Source: Strongylocentrotus droebachiensis
Lineage: Eukaryota > Echinodermata > Echinoidea > Camarodonta > Strongylocentrotidae
Direction: 5' to 3'
Length of the DNA stretch: 64,000 nt
Assembly: GCA_035222895.1 (NCBI GenBank)
Contig: JAVYIG010002353.1
Span: 124,001-188,000, forward strand
In this document: in pieces, positions 36,601-48,900 of the stretch
How the letters are laid out: each line of letters opens with the position of its first letter
Numbering within the stretch: position 1 is the first letter of the stretch
Position numbers and translations under genes: made by a program
The notes under the pieces: model-generated
Database searches by the model: none
Seen by the model: the letters and a program-made list of their open reading frames with translations, nothing else
What the model was told of the DNA's origin: nothing

Positions 36601-39600
36601 GAAAAGCCCAGTCCCATATCTCACCAGGTTACTCAACACCGCATAAATTCCCCCGACTCCTGCCCGATTCCACATCTCTTATTTAAATCGTATGCCTTTT
36701 GTAACTTTTAATACTGCTCAACTTTATACCCATCAATTCATAAAGATTAGTGCATGTAAACCATATTGTAATGAATGGATAAACTTGTGTTTTTAACTGT
36801 CAAACTGATTAAATAGTGAATATCTCTCTTATAGTTACGCACGTTCCCATGTACATTCTATGTATTATTTAAAGTTTTTACGCATATATTCTGTTATTAT
36901 CTTAGAAATGTATAATTGGTAAATTGTACTGTTTTTCTCTGTAAGGGAAACTTTGATATTTACTTTGTAATTTCTTTCTAATCGCCTTTTCCTTGTCGTC
37001 TTACTTTCATCATCATTCTGCTCCTCCTTGTCTTCACAGTTCCAACTGTTCCATTCTTCTCATTCCACTCCCTCCCTACCTCTCTCTCCCTCTCCCATCT
37101 TCTGCATGTCTTCCTATTTCTCTTTCTAACTTAACTCTCTCTCTACATCGTTCTCTCCCTGACCTTTTGTCTCCCTTTCGATAATTGTTTAATCATGTTT
37201 TTATGATAAATCCTTATATATAGTGTGGCTTTATAGACATTCTCTGTACATTACGGTTCGAAACTAAACAAATCTTCAGTACTTACTTGCTATAACTCAA
37301 TAAATCAGCCTCAATTTATATTTAAAATATGAATATTCCTCACTTAACAATGATTACAGAAATAATAATAATGCCGAATCTATTTTATTTGTATCATCAA
37401 TTTGTTTGCAAGTAGGGAATACGTAATTAGTAATGATTTTACCCGACTGTGTACTTGTCTATTATGTTTGTTGAAATGCTTTTTAATATATGTAAAACTT
37501 GCAATGTAATTTAGCTTTCGGGCTACCATTTTGAAGTTGTCTAATAAAAACCATTCTACTCTACTCTATAGTGTTCCTCGCGTATCGGGTGCAATTCCTA
37601 CATCAACTGTAGGCACTGTCATCTCTAGCATAGCAGAGTAGTCAGAATGGGGATCCTATTACTATGACACCCCCCCCCCCCCGCCCCCTCATTTGATATT
37701 CTTATCCTTCTTGCATTTAATCAAACTTCTACAACTAAAGTCCACCACCTCAATGGTTAAACCCACACCATGCTACTCTCAAAGAGTTCATACGAATACT
37801 CACGTATCAGGAGCAATGCCTACATCTACGGTAGGTACGTTCATCTCTAGCAGGGTGGCCAGCATTGTGATCCTGTTACTATCATAGATGTGGCCTGGAG
37901 GAAGCTCCTCTGAAGGCTCTGTCAACTGTATGGTTAAGAGGTACATGTAGAACACTCAAATTTACAATATACATCCACTCAAAGTTATATTATGCTCAAA
38001 TTTCATTCACGCAAATTTAATATTATACAGATAATACACTAATTTCTATAGATATTTAACCCAGAAAAATAGGTTGTATTTTCCCTGACACGGGTAATAT
38101 GACATTAATGTGGTCCCCCTAACCCCCACCACTCTGACATTTTAAAAGGCCATGATTCAAGACATTTGCATGAAAGATCAAATTGATTTGTTGAAGGCAA
38201 TCTAAAATAACTTATATGAGACCACATAACCTTGACAAATAAGAACTATCACATATTAATAAAATAATAATAGATTCTTGTATAGCGCTCATGTCTGTCA
38301 GACTTGACACTCCTGGTGCTCCACAATATCCTTACCTCATTGCCTGTTGAGCAGACACCGACCACTGGTCGACGGTAACACTGGATCTTGGTGATTCCCA
38401 CTGAGGCTAGGAGACCCAGCTCTGGTGGACTGAGTTTGGTTCCAGGGCCGACCAGCATGGTCCCTTCCTGCAGGTCACTCCCAATAGGCCTAGAGTGTAG
38501 AGAAACCATTGATCTCTATGTCATGGATTGGTATTTGCAGATGTAGCTAGTTAGAAGCCATATTTCTACACCAATGATTTTTATTGATAACTTCTTATGG
38601 AAGTCACTATGAATAGGCCTAGAGTGTAGAGAAACCATTGGTCTCTATATCATGGATTGATAACTGGTATTGATGCAGATGTAGCTACTTACATGCCATA
38701 TTTCTACTCAAATGATTATTACTGATAGTCTCTTATGAAGGTCATTTCCCAAAGGCCTAGAATGTAGGGAAACTATTGGTCTTGATAACATGGATAGCTC
38801 ACTGGGCTGTGTGGCTGTTGCCATTCTTATTATTAAGGGATGGATTCTATACCACTTAATGATATGTAATAGCATGCAACCTTGATTTGGAGTAGGTATA
38901 AGAAAGAAAAATACATATATATTGTACTTCAGAAAAAGTGATGGCCATAAAGTTGTGGTGTAGCTTTGAATATGTCAATAGTTATCCTCATAGTGTGCAC
39001 TGCATTAGCAATATGATATCAGCTATTTAATACCTCTGATACCTCTATTAGTGGACTATTTAAGCCAATGAATAACACACTGCACAGAAATATTGCAGCT
39101 TCACATAGAGATTCAGGACTAATAATCTTACCTTCTTGTTACATTCAGAATACCTTCCCCCAAATCTTTACATCCACAGTAGAGCTTTCAGGAAGTTTTG
39201 GAGAAAATTATGTGTTTTCCCTACACTAGAGCATACCCCATCCCCACTATAATCTTGCATATCAATTCTATACCAGAGACATTTATATGCATAGTTGTAC
39301 CCATCATGTATTGAAAGAGATAGTTTTGACACATTTTCATGTACACGATCAAGGTCAATTCATGAGCTCCAAGTAGCTCCCCCCCACAGACATCCTCTAT
39401 GGGAGGAGACTATTTGGGGCTGCGTGAATTGACCTTAGACCATGTACGTGTGCACGTGTCACAAATATCACTCTCAATATGCTGTGGTTGTACCTACCTG
39501 ATGTCTTGGCCTGTTGTAGGTGTAGACAGGATTTTGATAGAAACCTCCCTTCGACCCTGAGAATGACATGAACAGAAAGAGCAATGGATGAGTAAATTAT

Positions 39601-42600
39601 AAGGAACACAATATATTTTAGTACACTTTTCATTCTTTTATCTGAAACATGTAGATTTGATTTAATGTTTGCATACTACAAAAAGACACAGACCCCCCCC
39701 CCCCCCCTCTCCTCCTCCCTCATTCCAAATGAAAATAATGCCCCTGTTGCATTTTATAATTTGCAGGCATAAAGAGAAATCATGAGAGCCCATCTGCAAA
39801 AGACCCCAGCCAGTCTTGAACCCTCACTTATATTAATGCAGATTTATATAGAATTTTTTTTTTCTCTAGATTTAATTGTAACACTATAAATTGTTTCCTA
39901 AAATATGATGCTATATGATAAAACTGACAAAAAGATTTCAAGACAATACAGACTTTAAAAGAAGAAATTACCATGGCAGCAAGAAAATTGTTTCCAGTCC
40001 GTACTTACATCATCAGCTTCTTCTACCAGCTCGGTATCTTCCACCTGCACTACAGCGTCAGCACCCTTGGGGATCGGAGAACCGGTAGTGATCCTAATCA
40101 CATGACCTGGGATGAGCTCTAGGTCAGGTGCATCACCGGCGATGGCAAAGTTCATCACCTGACGTACTCCAGGACCATCAGAAGCTAAGATGGAACATGG
40201 GATTCAATTAGGAATGAGATGATAGCCAGAGGTAAACTTGAAAATGTACCCTTTTTTAATCTATCACAGAGTTTTTAAATGTTAAAGGAGCAAAAGTAAA
40301 CACAGACATGAATTGGTGAATTAAGATGGATCTTCATATCACTGCTATTATATGTTATACAAGCCAGTTGTCACTTATTTTTTATAGAAGGCTCAATATA
40401 TCTACAAACAACTACATCAACATCTACAAACACCTACATCAACATCTACAAACACCTACATCAACATCCACAAACACCGACATTTACAAATGGTTGGAAA
40501 TCATCACTTTTATTTTAGTAGTAAAAGAAAATATTAAAATTAAAATCAATCACAATCAAATTTAAATGTGTCAAAATAAGCAACTCATAGGATAAAATCA
40601 ATACACTGTTCATCCATATATTCACTAATATGCTATACACATTCATGATAAATTCATGTTGTAGTAGCATTCTCACCTAGAACAGCATAGCCGTCTTTGA
40701 TTGAGTTCCTAAACGGAGGCAGTGATATGGGAGCCTTGATCTCCTCAGCTACGATTCTAGCCAAAGCATCTATGTGAGAAAATGATTTATTTATTTCTAT
40801 TGTTCAGTATGAGTACATTGACATAATGGGATACATAAGAGATGAAAGAAATATATATGAAATGTAAGCTCATTATTTGTTAATTTCATTGGGGTGCTTC
40901 AATCATGTGAGCCCTTAGGTCTTGTAGTAATTTACAATCTTCAAAATAGTGGAGAAAGACAGCATCATGACTAATAATGCAGGTATACTAATCATACGTT
41001 TCCTTTCTACAATAAATGTCAATGATAAATAGCAACCATGGGTGATTTTGGGAATTATAATTGAGTTTCAAAGCAGGACAAATCAAAGTGTCTAAGTCAT
41101 ACTATGTACAGTGTATTTGACATTATGATTCATTCATGAATAATAGTACCGGTATAGTGTACAACATTTTCAAACCACATGCTCCCATTTAATCTCCCTA
41201 TATCTCTTTCCCTCCCTCACATTCAAAGTTTTTTTTTCTTCCTTTCATTCTGTCCCTCGTTTTCAATACCTGTCACTTCTGCCTTGTACCTCTCTCTCTC
41301 CAACTCGTTTTCTCATTGCATCGCAAGTCTTATTATGTTTCCCTATTGCCCAGTGGTTTTCTTCACCCCTGCTCCCCGCCCTCTGCCCCCACCCCCTTAT
41401 CCTCGCTTATCACTCTCTCTAATGAATAATAGCTACCTATCCTTTACTCATTTCTTTTACATCTCTACATTTACCCTTGATGTCCATAACATATGATTGG
41501 AGGACTGGAGTGTGGTCTAACATCATCTTGAAGACATCCCTTCCATTCCTATTTAACCTGATCAAACTTTCTCTTACTTTCCTCTACCGTGTGTCTCAAA
41601 AAAAACGTAACACTTTTGAAATGGTTGCCAAATTGAGCATATATAATTTTATGAAAAAATGTCTATATGTATGGAAAGCTAAAGGACCAACCTTTCATAT
41701 GATATGAAAAAATTAAAAAAAAATCATGCTTCGATGGACAGTGTTCACTTAAGTTAGAGGTATGAAAATGGGCCTGCGCAGGATTTTTCCTTCCAATTTT
41801 GGACAGGTAAATTACTTGTAACTTACAAAATAAGGTCGATATGAGATATTCATGATCGATGGATCAAAAGGATATTTTGAATCAAAAGGATATTTTGAAT
41901 ACCTCGAATTCTGGTATTTTCAATGCATAATGAATGATGTACTTAGCTATTACATGTTTGGGTCATTCATAAAACCTGAATAAAATGTGATTGATGATCC
42001 ACCAAACTTACGGAAGAAAACTGATAAAGAAAAGGCAAGGGGTAGGTGATGGGATGGGAAAAGGTTGTGGGGGGGAGGAGAGTGGGTTGCATAATGTCAA
42101 TTATGATTTTGAATACGGTATTTCAATTTAACATTTTCCCATTCTTCCTTCATCCTGTTCACATCTACCAGATCAATGATACAATAAGATGGGAGTGGAA
42201 GTTGGTGTGTGTGTGTGTGTGTGTGTGTGGCAGGGGTGGTGTTTGGGGATTGATAAATGACAGAGAGAAAGGACTGGTATTCAAAACATCCTTTTAACTC
42301 TTAATCCATCGATCATGAATATCTCATATCAAACTTATTTTGTATGCTAAAAGTAACTTACCTGTCCAAAATTGGAAGGAAAAATCCTGCGCAGGCCCAT
42401 TTTCATACCTCTAACTTAAGTGAACACTGTTCATCGAAGCATGATTTTTTTTTCAATTTTTTCATATCATATGAAAGGTTGGTCCTTTAGCTTTCCATAC
42501 ATATCAACATTTTTTCATAAAATTATATATGCTCAATTTGGCAACCATTTCAAAAGTGTTACGTTTTTTTTGAGACACACGGTATATCTCTGTTTGTCTC

Positions 42601-42684
42601 TCTCTCTGTCTCTCTCTCTCTCTCTCTGTCTCTCGCTCTCTGTCTGTCTGTTTGTCTGACTGTCTCTCTCTCTCTCTATTTCTA

Positions 42685-42722
<38 letters not shown>

Positions 42723-42905
42723 TCCACACTTACCGTTAATATCCACAACCTCTGGTTGGAGTACTGGGGTGTGATCCATGACGATCTTGAGAGCATCCTT
42801 GAAAGGGATGACGGGGTAGATGGAATCTCTAGCTCTCTCTCTCTCTCTCTCTGTCTCTCGCTCTCTGTCTGTCTGTTTGTCTGTCTCTCTCTCTATATAT
42901 TTCTA

Positions 42906-42943
<38 letters not shown>

Positions 42944-45900
42944 TCTCTCTCCCTCCCTCCCTCTCTCTCTCTCTCTCCACACTTACCGTTAATATCCACA
43001 ACCTCTGGTTGTAGTACTGGGGTGTGATCCATGACGATCTTGAGAGCATCCTTGAAAGGGATGACAGGGTAGATGGAATCTCTAGGACGCCTGGCAACCT
43101 TCTCAACATCATGGTGACCTGATGACATCAAGAAATTTTTAAAATGCTTTGGTTTAAAAAAAAGTTACCCTTTCATTTAATACATGCAGTAGGCAGATTA
43201 AATCTCCTTCAAATATTTATTTTTTGGAGAAAGAGATGCTTGTCTTTCCGAGTAATATAAGAGGTCGCCAGCTGAGCTTGGGTCATGTTATTCGGAAGAA
43301 TAGTTTGGAAAATCTTGCACTGACTGGAAGAATCGAGGGGAGGAGGAGGATTCTGTGGATGAATAGCTAAAAGAGCAGGATTTCTGAAAGTGGAATTGAT
43401 CTCTGGGAGAATGAATTACTTCATAGAATATGAGACAGAGAGTTGTGGCATTCCATGATCGCCAACGTCTCAGGACATGGCACTTAAAGAAGAAGAATAT
43501 GCCTTTCTGATTGAATATGAAATTAACAACAGATTCGTGCCAATGGTGTTGGCATCAAGATGAACAATGACTCCAAAAACACAATGATTGAACAAATATT
43601 TCATAAATTAAACTCATGACTGCATAATGGTCTCGTTTTTCTCCAGCCTTTCAGGGAGTATTTCAAAGGAGAGCCACACTAAACAGACCCTGTATGTCTT
43701 ACTCTATTGTATTCTGTATACTGGCTCAGATATGCTTCCCAAAAATGCTGCAATATTATAGTTCTTGCAAAATATAATGAAATGAAACTTCCCCCCGAAT
43801 AAACACGAATTCTATATATGCCATTGTGGTGCTTCAAAGTCTTCATGTACCGTAATTAACGGTGTATAAACCGCACCATTTTGCCGCTGAAAAAAACTCA
43901 AAGTCGGGGGTGCGGTTTATACACGGTACACAAAAAAAAAAAAAAAATTAAAGTTTCGATTTATTCCCCTCTACCTGGCGCTATGCCTGGCAATGTCTCC
44001 CAGCTCAGTAATCGGTGTGTTGACTCACCACTCGGAAACTAGAACAACACTCAAATTTGTCTGTTATCTTGGTTTGAAAGTAATCTTTCTGATAGATCTC
44101 AATATGTAGTTTATAATAATAATTCCTCCAATTTCTATTGTATTACACGGCGTACCACAAGGTTCTATCCTAGGTCCTCTACTGTTTTTTAAATTTACAT
44201 TAATGATCTTACACATTCAGCTGCACCTCGCAGTTAAATGAAAGGCCTTCCCGCGTGTTTTTTTAACACGACCTGGCTTGCTGCCGACAGTCGTCAATCT
44301 TTTTATTTTTAAAATTTTTTTTTTTAGTAGGGTGAAAAAGAGGGGTGCGGTTAATACACGAGGGTGGTTTATACACCGTTAATTACAGTATTTGATATTT
44401 CTGAGCTGTTTAATTATATTAGCCTTGGGTCATGTAATGTTTTGGGTAACATAAGTCTGTTAGAATAACTAGACAAGTTATCAGACAATAGTTTTGAACA
44501 ATTAAACTTAAAAATCTGGGCTCCTCTCCAAAGAGGTGGAAGTGGTTGCTTCAAGAAATGTTATTCCAAAATTGAGTTCATTACCTAACTTCTCCAAAAT
44601 CCAATGCATGACAGTATTTGATTCAAGAGAAAATTTGTTATTATATTTTTTTTCATAGATATTTTGGATCCTCTTTAGACAGAAAAAGTAATCTCCAGAA
44701 ATTGATGTTCATATTTTTGGATAAATAGAACTTTGTGTACGGGACTATTATTATTGACACAGAAAATGAACAAATAAAACATAAATCAAACTTACGGATC
44801 TTCTGACAATTGTGATGTCCATGACTGACGGTTGGTAAATTCTAAAGAAAAGAAAAGATAATTTAACAAAGAATATAGTGACTTGTAAGTCATATTCAAC
44901 AATGTTGCTAAATATAAAATCTTAAAGTTAGGAGCCAACGCGATTTGTGTCCCCCTCCCAATACACACAAACAGAAAATTAATTAATTAATAAATGGTGA
45001 GTCAGTTGCGGCAAGTGTAATGTCGGTTAGTTAAATTGATATTTCTGATCAAAGAGATCATGAGTTGGTATACATCTTCATAATACATTGAGCTTCAAGT
45101 GAAAAAGACCTTTGGTGGATGGGAGGGAGGGGGCAGGGGCAGGGGGGTATGGTGAGGTGGGGGCATAGAGGATGTGCTGACCCTCTCTCCCTTCCACAAG
45201 AGAAAAGGACGTTTGCATACCGTATTTCTAAGATTTGATATTCTCAGCTTATTGCAGACCTATTGTTTAAGAATACTCGCATGAAAGAGTACCTGAATGA
45301 GATTTTACACTATTATTTCAAAGTTTTAAAAAATTGTTTCTGATAGGATTCACACAAAAAGAAAATGTCTTAAAATTATTCTGAATTGTTTATCATCACT
45401 GTGCTGGAAATCAATGGCTTGTCAGGACAAAAACAATATAAACAAAGATTTTTAATTTACATTCACATGCCACTCTAATTCACACATACAAGCCGGTTGT
45501 TATGATGTAGGTTTTAATTTGTGTTTGCTGAAAGTATGTTTGAATCTGATTATATACAAATTTCATACATTTCATTTCCAGAAACTAAGGATTATTTTTG
45601 TAATAATTTTTGAGAAAAAAAGTAAATTTGTATCGAGATCTTACAATATTAAATACTCCTTACGAGCAGGCACGTGCAGTGTGATTTACAAATGCATTTA
45701 TACAACAAAAATGACTGACAATACAAAAAATTGCAAAAGTGTATATTTTATTAATAAAATATTTCATTGACATTCAAGAAATCAGAAATTCATGCAAAAA
45801 TAAACTCTAAAGGGATTATAGATCTAAGAGGGGTTTATGACATCTATTCCCACTTTAATTGAATTAAATTAAATGTGGCAGTATATCAATCAAATTTGCA

Positions 45901-48900
45901 ATAGTAAGTATTAAAAGCGTGCACAAATAGGATAAGTTCTCATAGAATAGTAATAATAATATTGGATATTTTTATAGCCCTCATCTCCACCACAAAAGGT
46001 GCTCAAGGCATTACCCTGGCTATACTTAGGCTACCAGTTTTGGTGCTCACACCATTCTAAGAATTCCTTCCTACCGGTCCCGATTAAACACCCATGGGTG
46101 GAGTTGTGAAGAGTGGCAAATGCAGAATAACGTTTGGCTTATGCTATGGTCACATTACCCAAAAGTAGCCTGCTCGGCGGCCGATCGGCGAGTTTTTAAC
46201 CAATTCTGCCCGGCGGCTGCCCGGCCACCTAGCGGCGGCCGCCCAGGCACCGCTCGTTTTTAGGGCATCGCTCTGTCGCCGCTGAAGTTTTAGCGCGGAG
46301 TTAAAATTTGGACGGCGCCTGCTCACTTTTCACTCGCCGCCCAAAATACGCTCGGTGCCTGGGCGGTCGCCGCCCAGGAACCAACCTGATCGCTGGGCGA
46401 TGCCTTATTCCAGCAGCGACCGAGCAGACTACTGCTCAGTCGGTCGCTGCTCTGATTTGTGACCATAGCTTAAAGGGCATTTTACAAATCACTAACAGAT
46501 CCTAATCAAATGATTGGTCATGCGCGGTCATGTGTGATTCATTTACTGAGACTACACACGTTTTTCCATGAAAAAGCGTGCAATAGTTTCCATACTATCA
46601 CACGTTTTTTTAGTGCATGTACATGATGCGCAGTAGTGCGCGTAGAGGTAAGAGCGCTTAATACAGTGTGTGCATGGGCCTATTCTTGAACAGATTTATT
46701 TATCAGCCATACTGTCATAAACAATCTTGAATGAATTCTTTTTACATCAAATAACAAGGATCTAGGAGTTTCATTGTATAAAACAAATGATGCATGTTTT
46801 CATTCGTTCATTATACGATCTATCCGCCCTCATTGATGCTGTGTGTATCTATCACCTTCAGCCTAACAGCTTCGTGCAATAGATACACACAGCCTCAACT
46901 CGAGTGCAGATAGATCGTATAATGAACATCATTTGTATACTAGCGCTGCCCTGGGGTTCGAACCCACAACCTTTAATCTCCAGTCAGAAGCTTAGACTAC
47001 TTGACTATGACACCTGCATATAACATGTTCATTATTTTTAATCTAAATGTAATCGAAACAATATTTTGTTTCACTTGGTTTTGTTTTAATTGCTTCATCT
47101 TGATTGGAAAAAGTATGAAAATGTTAAACGTTTAGTAAATGTTAGAAATTCAGAATACATTCCGCTGTTGATAATTGGATGTCATACCAGACATGTACAT
47201 GTGATAGGAAGATTAATTTCAGTAACATTATTTTGTTCATGCAATCACAAGCTGTTAATTACACAATAATTACAGACATCTTGGTTATTTTTTTTTTTAT
47301 TCGAGATGATTCGTATAACATTGTTTCTTGTTCATAACCTGGCCAAAATGTAAGGATGGCCAGCATCATGGACTGTAAATCCACACACTTTAACTTCTTG
47401 AAACTTTTGTGAATTGTTGAGAACAAATATTTCCAGGGCATGAAAACTTACATAAATTATACAAATTGAGTGTTGTGTGAGTTGTGATTCAGTGGCGTCA
47501 CAACATGAAACACTTTCACCAATCTAAACCACTATTTCTCATTTTACAACAGCTCAATATCACAAAACACCTACGGTATCTGCCATGCAAGCATGATATC
47601 CCAGGAACCATATCATTCTTTGAAAATCAATTTGATCAAAACTTTCTACTATTGATGGTAGAAGTAAAACTGTTCAATGCATGTCCAGTTATGACCAGAA
47701 ACTGTTCATTTATATACCCTGTATGTATTTATAATGTAATGTGTAATCTTATAACTAATTGTGATCTATTGTCTGAGCAAATCAGCCAGTTTGGCTTGTC
47801 AGTAAATGTGCAAATCAACAACATTGGCACAAAAAGAGTGAAAAATAAAATAAGAGAATGAGGTTTTAAGAAGGCCGATGTCATGATTCAGCCTCATCAT
47901 CTATCTCCTCCTCCTCCTCTTCCTCTTCCTCCTGAACGTGGCTTCTTCTCTTTGTCTTAAGATGTCTGCTGTTATACAACAAATGAGTCAATCTCCTCTT
48001 CGTGGGAGCTATCCCTTTAAGTTCTGGGTCCTCCATCAGTTTCTGGTGGATCTCATCCAAACTATCACCCTTCTGGCAGTGAGACACGATCAAGTCCGTA
48101 ACGTCCACACCATGACGGAGCTTATCCTTGGGTGGAGGGGTCCAGATGACCGAGTCCTTGGGGTCCACGTGCTGTCCAGTGATGGTCACTACCCAGTGGT
48201 CAAGGTCTCCGAGATAGAGTTTGAGGTTGACCAGGACGGAGCAGTTGTGACGGTCTTGTTTGTGGGAGACTCCTGGGCAACCTGGAGGTAAGCAAGATCA
48301 AAGCAAAAATGTGTTTGCATGGTGGGCATGTGAGGAAAGAAATATGGCTCCTTATGGGGAATGACTCAAAACTCTAAATAAGGTATACATTTTCAAATCA
48401 TTAAATTGGATTAAGCCTCATATGAGATCAAATGCATCTGGCTTGCTTTTATTTATTATTACTCAGTTCTATATTATAACTTTGAACCTTTTCCCATTAC
48501 CTAAGAGATTGAGTATTGGAACAATATTTTTGCAAAAGTATTCCTTATTCCATCCAAAATTTAAATATGAACATTTTCATAATACTCAATTTGGCAGTCG
48601 GCATGCTAGGCAATCTTGACATTTAATGCAAGTTTACAAATTCTATCCTTTAAAAATAAAATGGTAGAAATTTCTCACCATCCACACAGGCGCCATATCC
48701 GCCACACTTCCTATGACACTTGCCATGTCCAGGACACCATAGGTACCATGCTACCACATACTCGTCCCTCCGCTTATTCTTCTTGATCAGTTCTTGTTCC
48801 TTCTTCCCTTTATCAGTGGGTGCAAACAAATCATCAACCCTGTTTCTCTCCTGCACCTGCTCTCCTCGCTTCCAGATCCCCGTATCAACCTCCTGGTCCC

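Noticed and set aside
42420..43131. Frames of Ser/Leu or Arg/Glu runs on both strands
   Set aside because: Products of CT microsatellites.
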